This document shows positions 42,610 through 53,047 of a stretch of 64,000 nt of DNA, one piece after another. Position 1 is the first letter of the stretch. The number at the start of each line of letters is the position of its first letter. A program made the translations under genes and the position numbers. The stretch spans positions 581,090,471 to 581,154,470 of the forward strand of contig NC_053390.1 of assembly GCF_905171765.1 (NCBI RefSeq), in the 5' to 3' direction. The DNA is from Bufo bufo. Its lineage: Eukaryota; Chordata; Amphibia; Anura; Bufonidae. The notes under the pieces are model-generated. The model did not search any database and was not told where the DNA came from. It saw nothing but the letters and a program-made list of their open reading frames with translations.

Positions 42610-43238
42610 TAGAGTACTGTGTACAGTTCTGGGCTCCTGTGAACAAGGCAGACATAGCAGAGCTGGAGAGGGTCCAGAGAAGGGCAACTAAAGTAATAAC
42701 TGGAATGGGGCAACTACAGTACCCTGAAAGATTATCAAAATTAGGGTTATTCACTTTAGAAAAAAGACGACTGAGGGGAGATCTAATTACTATGTATAAA
42801 TATATCAGGGGTCATTACAGAGATCTATCCCATCATCTATTTATCCCCAGGACTGTGACTGTGATGAGGGGACATCCTCTGCGTCTGGAGGAAAGAAGGT
42901 ATAGAAGAGGATTCTTTACGGTAAGAGCAGTGAGACTATGGAACTCTCTGCCTGAGGAGGTGGTGATGGTGAGTACAAAAAAGGAATTCAAGAGGGGCCT
43001 GGATGTATTTCTGGAGTGTAATAATATTAAAGGCTATAGCTACTAGAGATGGGTCGTTGATCTAGGGAGTTATTCTTATTGCCTGATTGGAGTCGGGAAG
43101 GAATTTTTTATTCCCCTAAAGTGGGGAAAATTGGCTTCTACCTCACAGTTTTTTTTTGCCTTCCTCTGGATGAACTTGCAGGATGACAGGCCGAAATAGA
43201 TGGACAAATGTCTTTTTTCGACCTTATGTACTATGTTA
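42610..43238 (+). pseudogene. Second LINE ORF2, C-terminal part and 3' tail
   Basis: Resumes the LINE frame after the Tc1 element: YCVQFWAPVNKADIAELERV, QRRATKVITGMGQLQYPERL, SLEKRR-type block (FTLEKRRLRGDLITMYKYI), LRLEERRYRRGFFTVRAVRL and NSLPEEVVMVSTKKEFKRGL. It is open to 43046. The 3' UTR ends with GGATGAACTTGCAGGATGAC and CTTATGTACTATGTTACT, as in the tail at 19250-19325. Together 36000-43238 is one LINE copy with three later layers of insertions. Confidence 0.9.
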
Positions 43239-43952
43239 CTCGAGCACCCGCAGTATTCGGCCGAGCACTTCTATGTGCCGAGCATAGCAATGCTCGAGCT
43301 GAACAGCAGTTCGGCCGAGCATGCTCTCTTAACACTAATAATTATCATTGTGTTTAGAGGGATGCTGTACCTGAATAACTGTAGTGTTAATGTATATCTC
43401 ATCTCATTCCAGAAAAGTCTAATTAAAGCACACTTCCAGAATATTTGGAAGACTGTAACTTTCCGTGTAAGGCACCTCTAACAAACAGATGGAATTGTGA
43501 TGTGGATTTGATAGAAAAGGGCTCCCAAAGATGTCCTCCCAAATCTTTACATATTTGTATACTGTATGTGGGGAAAATTTGCCTTAAGTGCATTAAATTA
43601 TGAACATAAATTACAGATGCAAACCTTACTTGATGTTCTCCTTCCACAGATCTCAATTTCTATTGGTAGAGATATCTTAGTGTAAGCAAAGTTATAAACC
43701 ATAAGGTGTCTCCCCTGAAAATAGTGGAAAAAATATCATTGTGGTAGACCGAATCTGCCTCTAAGGTGAGGAAAAGAAAATATTTCCATGCTATAGACAT
43801 TCATTATATATGCTAAAGGAAAAATACCTGCTGTAGCCCATATACTTACCATAAATAAAACAGAAAGTCAGTCCTGCGTCTCAACACGGACAGTTACTTG
43901 CGCTGCTGCTGGTCCCGGGTTCGTGTGGTAGGTTTCACACTGGCAAAGTCAA
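43239..43952. repeat. Short dispersed repeat fragment; otherwise unrecognised
   Basis: Near 43239-43330 the words CGAGCACCCG, GGCCGAGCAC, TGCTCGAGC and GGCCGAGCATGCTC form imperfect inverted repeats, like the end of a DNA element. No boundaries are found. From 43340 to 43952 I see no gene. Confidence 0.35.
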
Positions 43953-44454
43953 GTTCATAGGTTTTGGAACCGCGCTGCTGGGAGCTATGTATTCCGGTCA
44001 CAGGTGGATGATACAAGGGTGTCAGCCCCTCTCCTCAACAACCAAAGGATATGGTCCTCCCAGACCTCCTCCTCTACAGGGTTTAAGGGGATAGGCAAGA
44101 TAGTGAAGCACCCTTGAGAATGTTGTTCTAAAAGGTTTTATTCTACTTACAACAGGTCAGTAGACAAAAGGCATAAAATTACAAGATGATCGTCACGTTC
44201 CTGCAGGAACGTGACGATCATCTTGTAATTTTATGCCTTTTGTCTACTGACCTGTTGTAAGTAGAATAAAACCTTTTAGAACAACATTCTCAAGGGTGCT
44301 TCACTATCTTGCCTATCCCCTTAAACCCTGTAGAGGAGGAGGTCTGGGAGGACCATATCCTTTGGTTGTTGAGGAGAGGGGCTGACACCCTTGTATCATC
44401 CACCTGTGACCGGAATACATAGCTCCCAGCAGCGCGGTTCCAAAACCTATGAAC
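43953..44454. repeat. 502-bp palindrome without spacer
   Basis: Arms 43953-44203 and 44204-44454 are exact reverse complements as far as I can read them, meeting at CTGCAG (44201-44206). The outer ends are GTTCATAGG / CCTATGAAC. There is no spacer. The flanks do not form a target duplication and the ends are not transposon-like. Either a very recent inverted duplication or an artefact of assembly. Confidence 0.93.
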
Positions 44455-45656
44455 ATATACTTACCATGTTAGTGAAACAGCGGATGCTGTGCGCCGCTGT
44501 TCCCCGGCATACTGCCGCGGTCCCAGGTGCTGTGTTCAGCGGTGATCTGCAGCCGGTGCTTCCCATTCACCGCTGCAGTCCTGGGCTCTGTCTGTGTGGG
44601 TGCTGTTGTTCTGGGATCTGCTCCACAGTTTGCTCTCAGCCCTGACCACAGGATGTTTGCTGCTTGTTTCCTGTAGCACTTCCTTAAGGACCTGCACGCG
44701 TGACTTACTGGGCTTTATAGTTTGGTCATGTGACCTCGCTGACCTATCCTAGCCCACCTGCGCATATATGAGTGGCTCAGCCCCCTTCCCAGATGCCTCA
44801 GTGTCAAGGTCCTTGTGGCCTGCTAAGGTTCCTGTTTTCAGCTTGTGTTCTTGTGTTCCTGACTCGTATCTGTATTCCTGGACTCTACTACCTGTTATAT
44901 CCCTACCTGCTTGTCTTGACTCTCCTGTTGCCGAGCCGGATTGCCTGATCTGTACTTGTGCCACCTGCCCTAACCTTTTGCCTGTCTGACTACGCCTCTG
45001 CCTCATCATTCGGTCCTGCACCTCTGGTACCTTTCTCAGGTACCTCCTGTTCCGCCTGGACCAGCTGCCTCGTGTGCCTATCCTCCTCAAGAGGTAGAGA
45101 CCTGGTGTTCCCCTTTGGAAAGTCTATCCCCACCATCAGGAGTGCTGTAAAGATCCATGGGTTCACTTAGACAACGCCCTTAGAGGAGGTAGGACACGTG
45201 GCACAGTGGGTTTACACCCGCTGGTTCATGATAGTTAACTTAAAGATTATCAGGTATTAAGGGTGTATAGACTTTAGATGTTATTGGATAATTTTCTGAG
45301 GCTAGGGAAAATGGTGCTGGCAATAACGACAGAGATCCCAAGTAAATTTCATGGGGCATGATAAAAAGTGTGATGGGGAAAGGAAGATTATTCTATAGGA
45401 ATGAGTCCGGGTGTGATGGGCGCCAACCATAATTTCTCAATTTTGGTCCATTTGTTAATGGCTAAGTGTGAAGTCCATGATCGGCTATGCGTTAGTTGGA
45501 CAGACCAGTCATATTTAACCCACATACATGTATCGTTAATGTCAGGTTTTTAAAGGTGGTGTCTGTTGAGGATTTAAATGGGCACCATAGCTGCTGTTTT
45601 ACATATCATTCACCTCTTCAAAGAGTCCATGATTGGAGACAGCTCTGATCAGACTT
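44455..45656. repeat. LTR-like remnant, no gene
   Basis: The stretch 44690-45180 has gypsy-LTR style text: GGTCATGTGACC, CGCATATATGAGTGG (possible TATA region), CCTGACTCGTATCTGTATTCC, then TTGTCTTGACTCTCC. The ORFs on both strands here (44768-45170 and 44749-45090) are by-products of pyrimidine-rich text and have no domain. No LTR boundary is defined. From 45230 to 45656 I recognise nothing. Confidence 0.4.
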
Positions 45657-45660
45657 TTAA

Positions 45661-46661
45661 CCCCTCAGATGCCATGGTCACAGGTTATTTAATGAGAGTG
45701 GGAGCAAACAACCCCCCCCCCCTCCATTGCACTGAGATTGAGGCATGTCATAGTAAAGTTCCTATCAAGCCCTGTCTGTGGCAGGGCTTAATAGAAATGC
45801 AGTGATTTTCCCATAGACTGCAATGTTAAACTATTGCAGTGTATGGTATGAGCAATCTAATGATCACATGTTAAAGTCCCTCAAGGGGGACTAAAAATAA
45901 GGGTCAGAAAAGTTTTTAAAAAATATATATAAAAAAAAAATAATAAAAAATTCTAATCACTCTCTATTTTACAAATAAAAATAGGTGAACTATAAAAAGA
46001 CAATTGGTATTGCTGTGTTTGAAAATGTCAGGACTATTACAATATAAAGTATATAAATATAAAATAAATATAAAGTATTTGTTCTGTATAGTGAATGGAA
46101 AAAAAAATGCCAGAATCATTGTTTTTTGATTGCTTCGTCCTACCATTTTTTTTTCCGAAAAAAGTGATAAAAAATTCATACATGAACACCGTTCAAAAAT
46201 GGTATGAATGAAAACTATAGATCATATTTACACAGCGTTATAGATTTAAAAGTAAAAATGTTTTGAATGTCATAATATGGTGATGCAAATAATTTTTTTA
46301 AAGCTTTTTCTTTTTTAAATATTAAAACATAAGAAAAACAAAGAAACTGTGGTATTGCTGTAATCATACTGACTGGAAGAATGAAGTTAACATGACTGTT
46401 TTACCACATAGGGAACACCATAAAAATGAAACTGGAATTGTGTTTTGTCTTCTAATTCCACCCCATTTACATTTTCCAGCTCCCTGCTATATCATATGGA
46501 ATATTTAGTGGTGCCATTAGAAAGTACAACTTGTCCCACAAAAACATGCCCTTATTTGGCTATATGAACAAAAAATAAAAAAGTTACCGTATGTTTACTG
46601 AAAGGAAGGGGTTAAATAAAAAAAGGGGAAAAAAACGGAAAACAGTTTTGTCAGTAAGGGG
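45661..46661. mobile_element. TTAA-flanked non-autonomous element F
   Basis: TTAA lies at 45657-45660 and 46662-46665. The ends are CCCCTCAGATGCC at the left and CCCCTTACTGACAAAAC at the right (reverse-complemented). At 1001 bp it is AT-rich, with a GGTATTGCTGTAATCATACTG block near 46350 and an AACACCATAAAAATG block near 46420 that correspond to the GCCGCGTCCGT and GGTGAACACCGTAAAAA blocks of elements A to D, and a CCCACAAAAACATGCCC module near 46536 shared with D. No coding content. Confidence 0.6.
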
Positions 46662-46665
46662 TTAA

Positions 46666-47266
46666 AAAGGGCTTTTCGAGATTCTGATATTAATAACCAA
46701 TCTTCAGGAAAGGTCATCAATATCAGATAGTATCTGATGTTTAAGTAGGCCATGGTGCTTCGGTAAGCACTGTGCCCTTCTCACAGCTTACCAAGCATAG
46801 CACTGCCCATTAAATAGTGGCTGTACTTAGTATTGCAGCACTTCACTGAGACTGAGCTGCAACTAGGCAGGAAATAGTGTAATATGTGAGTGAGGAAGAG
46901 AGTTAGGAATAGGAGAACCCAGCTTGAAAAAAAAAAAAAAAAAGACATCAGTCTTAAATAGCGTTCATCCCCAAATGTTTTATAGTACAAGGTGAGCTCA
47001 AAAACAGTCCTTGATTTCCAGCAGATATAGAATGTGTCTTTATTGGAATATTCTTACACATTGGCAGCTACAGTTGCATCATCTCATGCAGTTGCAAGTG
47101 GTATCAGTTGGTATCACACATACACACTCAACATGCACCCTACCCATTAAGTGTTGATTTTATAATTACCTGAAATCAAGTTGTGTTTTTAAGCTCACCC
47201 TGTAAAATCCAGGGGATTTGCCATTTGGCACACTTAGAACAATATCTAGAATCTGGCATTGGTTAT
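46666..47266. other. No gene recognised
   Basis: AT-rich spacer with a poly-A run near 46928-46943. AAAGGGCTTTTCGAGATTC at 46668 could be the start of a TTAA-type MITE that shares the TTAA of element F, but no right end was found. Confidence 0.35.
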
Positions 47267-47270
47267 TTAA

Positions 47271-50200
47271 CCTCTTCAGGACAAATGACGTACCGGTACG
47301 GCATGTTGTCTTGGTACGTCATGTGTATTTCCGATCACCGCCGCCCGGCGGGCGGTGATCGGAACAAGGTGCCTGCTCAAATCATTGAGCAGGCACCTTG
47401 GCTAAATGCGTGGGGGGGGTCCCGTGACTCCCCCGTGTCGGCGATCGCCGCAAACCGCAGTTCAATTCAGACCTGCGGTTTGTGGCTTTTACCTGCGGCT
47501 GCGGCAGCCGGTGCCATCGGGTCCCCATGCGGCTGTAGGGGTGACCCGATGGCATCGCGCTGCCTTCCGGTGACGAGCCTGTGAGATTCAGCCCCCTGGA
47601 TCTCACAGGCCGGAAGCTGTATGAGTAATACTCACTGTATTACTCATACAGCCAATGCATTCCAATACAGAAGTATTGAAATGCATTGTAAAGGGATTAG
47701 ACCCCCAAAAGTTCAAGTCCGAAAGTGGGAAAAAAAATAAAGTGAAAAAAAAGAGAAAAATACAGTTTCCCCCCCAAAAATTAAAAGTTTCAAGTAAAAA
47801 TAAACAAAAACGTCATTTTCACCAAATAAAGTTAAAAAAAGTTGGTAAAAAATAGGGGGTAAAAAAAAGTATACATATTAGGTATCGCCGCATCCGTATC
47901 GACCGGCTCTATAAACATATCACATGACCTAACCCCTCAGATGAACACCGTAAAAAATAAAAACTGTGCTAAATAAAAAAAAAATTGTCACCTTACATCA
48001 CAAAAAGTACAACAGCAAGCCATCAAAAAGGCGTTTGCCCACCAAAATAGTACCAATCAAACCGTCATCTCATGAGCCTTTACCTAAGATAATCGCCCAA
48101 AAACTGAAAAAACTATGGCTCGCAGAATATGGAGACACTAAAACGTTTTTTTTTTGTTTCAAAAATGATATTATTGTGTAAAACTTACATAAATAAAAAA
48201 AAGTATACATATTAGGTATCTCCGCGTCCGTATCGACCGGCTCTATAAAAATATCACATGACCTAATCCCTCAGATGAACACCGTAAAAAATGTAAAATA
48301 AAAACTGTGCTAAATAAACCATTTTTTGTCACCTTACATCACAAAAAGTGTAATAGCAAGCGATCAAAAAGTCACACGCACCCCAAAATAGTGCCAATCA
48401 AACCATCATCTTATCCCACAAAAATCATACCCTACCCAAGATAATCACTCAAAAACTGAAAAAATTATGGCTCTCAGACTATGGAAACACTAAAACATGA
48501 TTTTTTTTTGCTTCAAAAATGAAATCATTGTGTAAAACTTACATAAATAAAAAATAAGTATACATATTAGGTATCACAGCGTCCGTAATAACTTGCTCTA
48601 TAAAAAACTCACATGACCTAACCCCTCAGGTGAATACCGTAAAAAAATAAAAACGGTGTAAACTCTCAGACTATGGAAACACTAAAACATGATACTAAAA
48701 CACTAACACTAAATACTAAAACTTACATAAATAAAAAAAATATACATATTAGGTATCGCCGCATCCGTGACAACCTGGTCTATAAAAATACCACATGATC
48801 TAACCTGTCAGATGAATGTTGTAAATAACAAAAAATAAAAACGGTGCCAAAACAGCTATTTCTTGTTACCTTGCCTCACAAAAAGTGTAATATAGGCAAC
48901 CAAAAATCATATGTACCCTAAACTAATACCAACAATACTGCCACCCTATCCCGTAGTTTCTAAAATGGGGTCACATTTTTGGAGTTTCTACTCTAGGGGT
49001 GCATCAGGGGGGCTTCAAATGGGACATGGTGTCAAAAAAAACAGTCCAGCAAAATCTGCCTTCCAAAAACCCTATGGCATTCCTTTCCTTCTGCGCCCTG
49101 CCGTGTGCCCGTACAGCTGTTTACTACCACATATGGGGTGTTTCTGTAAAGTACAGAATCAGGGCCATAAATATAGAGTTTTGTTTGGCTGTTAACCCTT
49201 GCTTTGTTACTGGAAAAAATTGTTTAAAATGGAAAATTTGCAAAAAAATTGAAATTCTGAAATTTCATCTCCATTTGCCAATAACTCTTGTGGAACACCA
49301 AAAGGGTTAACGACGTTTGTAAAATCAGTTTTGAATACCTTAGAGGGGTTTAGTTTCTTAGATTGGGTCACTTTTATGGAGTTTCTACTCTAGGGGTGTA
49401 TCAGGGGGGCTTCAAATGGGACATGGTGTCAAAAAAAACAGTCCAGCAAAACCTGCCTTCCAAAAACCGTATGGCATTCCTTTCCTTCTGCGCCCTGCCG
49501 TGTGCCCGTACAGCGGTTTACGACCACATATGGGGTGTTTCTGTAAACTACAGAATCAGAGCCATAAATATTGAGTTTGGTTTGGCTGTTAACCCTTGCT
49601 TTGTAACTGGAAAATAATGGATTAAAATGGAAAATCTGCCAAAAAAGGTAATTTTTGAAATTGTATCTCTATTTTCCATTAATTCTTGTGGAACGCCTAA
49701 AGGGTTAACGATGTTTGTAAAATCTGTTTTGAATACCTTGAGGGGTGTAGTTTCTAGAATGGGGTCATTTTTGGGTGGTTTCTATTATGTAAGCCTTGGA
49801 AAGTGACTTCAGACCTGAACTGGTCCCTAAAAATTGGGTTTTTGAAAATTTCTGATAAATTTCAAGATTTGCTTCTAAACTTCAAAGCCTTGTAACATCC
49901 CCAAAAAGTAAAATATCATTCCCAAAATGATCCAAACATGAAGTAGACATATGGGGAATGTAAAGTAATAACTATTTTTGGAGGTATTACTATGTATTAT
50001 AGAAGTAGAGAAATTGAAACTTGGAAATTTGCAATTTTTTACAAATTTTTGGTAAATTTTTATAAATACTTTTATAAGTAAAAATTTATTTTTTTGACTT
50101 CATTTTACCAGTGTCATGAAGTACAATATGTGATGAAAAAAATATCTCAGAATGGCCTGGATAAGTCAAAGCGTTTTAAAGTTATCACCACTTAAAGTGA

Positions 50201-50987
50201 CACTGGTCAGATTTGCAAAAAATAGCCTAGTCCTCAAAGGGCTTCTGTCACCCCACTAAAGTCATTTTTTTTTTGGGCTAGTTAAATTCCTTATACTGCG
50301 ATATATGAAAATATAATGGTCTTACTTACTTTCCTTCAGCAGTTTCTTAGAAAAACGAACTTTTATAATATGTAAATTAGGTCTCTACCAGCAAGTAGGG
50401 CGTCTACTTGCTGGTAGCCGCCGCAAAAAACCGCCCCCCTCGTCGTGTTGATTGACAGGGCCAGCCGCGATTTCCTCCTCCGGCCGGCCCTGTCAGCATT
50501 TCAAAAATCGCGAGCCTGTGTTCATTCGGCGCAGGCTCTCTGAGATGAGGAGGCTCGCCTCCTCAGCACTCCCTCAGTGCGCCTGCGCCAATGAAGTCTT
50601 CTCTTTCAGTGATGTCATCGGCGCAGGCGCACTCAGGGAGCCTCCTCATCTCAGAGCGCCTGCGCCGAATGAACACAGGCGCGCGATTTTTGAAATGCTG
50701 ACAGGGCCGGCCGGAGGAGGAGATCACGGCTGGCTTTGTCAATCAACACGATGAGGGGGCGGTTTTTTGCAGCGGCTACCAACAAGTAGACGCCCTACTT
50801 GCTGGTAGAGACCTAATTTACATATTATAAAAGTTCGTTTTTATAAGAAACTGCTGAAGGAAAGTAAGTAAGACCATTATATTTTCATATATCGCAGTAT
50901 AAGGAATTTAACTAGCCCAAAAAAAAAATTACTTTAGTGGGATGACAGAAGCCCTTTAAGGTGAAATAAGGCTGTGTCCCAAAGGGG
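47271..50987. mobile_element. TTAA-flanked non-autonomous element C (holds a foldback MITE)
   Basis: TTAA at 47267-47270; at the right TTGA (50988-50991), probably a mutated TTAA. The ends are CCTCTTCAGGACAAATG and, reverse-complemented, CCCCTTTGGGACACAGCC. The subterminal stretch ACGTACCGGTACGGCATG matches element B. Four tandem AT-rich modules with CCGCRTCCGT blocks (near 47890, 48228, 48580, 48760) are followed by three GGGGTCAC modules (near 48967, 49365, 49755). The right part is close to that of B. A 718-bp MITE interrupts it at 50238-50955. No transposase. Confidence 0.72.
50238..50955. mobile_element. TTAA-flanked foldback MITE, AGGGCTTCTGTCACCC family, copy 2
   Basis: 718 bp, same ends and the same palindromic build as copy 1 at 41489-42219. 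The right flank is TTAA (50956-50959); the left is TCAA (50234-50237), one base off. The interrupted text (AGTCCT...TAAGGTGAAATA) is whole in element B at 6132-6147, which confirms the insertion. The 100-codon ORF inside is from the palindrome. Confidence 0.9.
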
Positions 50988-50991
50988 TTGA

Positions 50992-51356
50992 AAAGGACAG
51001 GACCTCCGGTGAAAGAGCAGGTATGTACGAATCATTGAGTGTGAACCCACTGTGTTCACTAACTTGTTTGGCTTTGGACTAAAACATAATGGCATTATTC
51101 TGGTGCTCCCCCGGTATTCACCCTTTAACCCTTGCAGGAAAGCAACTGGACCGCTACCTCCTGGGGTAATCCTGGTATAGTTGGGAGCTGACCCACTGGG
51201 GTCAGGGACTCTTTTGCAAATGCAGAAGCTCAGTGTACAGACAACACACCAAAAACACAGGAAAAATGCAGGTATAGTAAACAGTCACCAAGACTAGAAT
51301 GCTGGTTTTGAGAGATCCAGACAGTACACAGTTAATGCAGGAAGGACTATGATGAG
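50992..51356. other. No gene recognised
   Basis: Mixed sequence between element C and the hAT element. It has LTR-like wording (GGTATGTACGAATC, CCTGGTATAGTTGGG) but no boundary or partner copy that I can see. Confidence 0.3.
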
Positions 51357-51841
51357 TAGTGATTAGAGAAAAGCAAATCAAAGTTGACGAAGTGGAATTC
51401 AATCCGAATTTCAGTAAGGATTTGCACCGAATCCAAATTTCCTCACGCTTCGTGGTAACGAATCACATCTTTTTCTAAAATGGCTACTGCACATGTTAGG
51501 AGATGGAGAAAGGAACTCTGGGAATGAGGGATTACCCACAATGCCATGCATGCAGCCAATAAGCAGCCACCCCCTGTGATGTCACAGCCCTATAAATAAC
51601 CTCAGCCATTTTGGATTCTGCTATTTTTCAGTGTGCTTAGTGCAGCGAGAAATGTCAGCAGACGCTAGGGACAGTGCTAGAAAAGACTTTATTGTGCTGA
51701 AAAAACGATTTACAAGTTCAGGGAAAGATTAGTCTAGGTGTAGGGAAAGGATAGGGAGGAATTATTCTGCTGCTTTTAGGTTTGCAATAGATGATACCTC
51801 TGTAATTCCAGAAAACCTTGCTTATTATTGGGGTGTAAGTG
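51357..51841 (+). mobile_element. hAT element J, 5' part
   Basis: Possible start TAGTGATTAGAGAAAAGC, with the subterminal words AGTGGAATTCAATCCGAAT and CGCTTCGTGGTAACGAATC. A TATA box (TATAAATA) is at 51591-51598, after a CAGCCAATAAGCAGCC block like those of the other hAT 5' ends in this window. It is cut at AGTG (51838-51841) by LTR element K, and continues at 56987 with AGTGCTGTATG. The right end of J was not found, so the boundaries are partly inferred. Confidence 0.6.
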
Positions 51842-52830
51842 TGCAACATCCCAGAGTTATGTTACGAAACTCTTTTACCCCGCTACAACCTGTTAAGTGT
51901 ATTTGCATTGTCATCCTGTGTAATTTAACATCACATCCTCACTATTGTGCATTAAAACCCTTGTTAAATATACTTTGCTGTAATTTTCATGTTCACCAGC
52001 AGTTGCCAATGTGTTAGCAGGGCCTTAGTAACAGTTTAGCATTTCTAGACTGTAATAGTACATTCCAGTTTAGCTACCCCCTCTTTGAGCAGAGTGGGCT
52101 CGCCCACATCCTGCCTCATGGGTGGGGAAGGAAGTTCAGTTAGTGTGTTCCAGCTCTCCCTGCATGGGGAAGGCTGCGTGTGTAGGAGCTCCCAGTTCTA
52201 GGGATCCCAAACCAGAATCTTGTCTCGGCTGAGACAAAAGATCACCATTCCCAGTCTGAGCCCTTCAGCCTCAGCTGGTGGAAAGCAAGCAGCCACCTCC
52301 AGAACTCCAGGAAGAACCATACCCTGTGAGCACAACTGTGAGTACCATCCAGAGACCAGGAGAAGCCAAATTCCTCCTCACCTAGTCAGTCCCCAATACA
52401 GCAGAAGATAGAAATTCCTGCCACATATTGCCAATACCTGCTGGGAACCAAGACTATTGCTGTATCTCACATGGATTACTGCTGTTTGAATTATATTCCA
52501 AGTCTGGATCTCATTCATTGCTACCAAGTTCCTCAATTACTCATACTAGCAACACTAATTTTATTGCAAGTGAGCCAGGATCCAGGAGTCCAGCCGTACC
52601 AAGGTAGGAGACACCGTTGACACTATTACTATTACCAAACAGAGACATTACACCACTCTGGCATTCCTAACCTGGTACGTGAGTTGCAACACCTTAAAGG
52701 GCCCTGAGACAGTACCCTGCGCACGCTGAAATTGGCGTCACGAACAAAAATCATAGACTATTATACATATATCCTGACCCACTGCATAATTGGTGTCCGT
52801 GTAACTGCACCCACGGTCCGGCTCATCGCA
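51842..52830 (+). repeat. 5' LTR of element K
   Basis: 989 bp. It contains about 190 bp (52100-52290) that the 3' LTR lacks. Near its end it holds TGGCGTCACGAAC (52733), a near copy of the primer-site motif that lies just outside at 52835. Confidence 0.85.
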
Positions 52831-52834
52831 TATA

Positions 52835-52852
52835 TGGCGTCACAAACAGGAT
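52835..52852 (+). promoter_or_regulatory. Primer-binding-site-like motif of element K
   Basis: TGGCGTCACAAACAGGAT. It starts with TGG, complementary to a tRNA CCA end, and lies 4 bp after the LTR. The tRNA was not identified. Confidence 0.6.
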
Positions 52853-53047
52853 CGAGCTGTGTGCCAACAGAACCGGATCCAATTGTGTGCCACAACAGAA
52901 CCAGATCAAATTGCATGTTTCACAGTACTGCAAGTTCTGAGAATTGTACAAAAACCCTGAAAATTGACTTTATTGCCTTGTTGCTGTGCCAGAAAGCGCT
53001 AAACGTGCGCTCTAGCACTCAAAGGGTTAATTCGCCATATTCGCAAA

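Noticed and set aside
43953..44454. The palindrome as a foldback transposon
   Set aside because: The flanks hold no target duplication, the ends do not match any element in the window, and the arms show no divergence.
44749..45170. Protein genes on either strand in 44.7-45.2 kb
   Set aside because: Pyrimidine-rich LTR-like text; both strands are open and neither has a domain.
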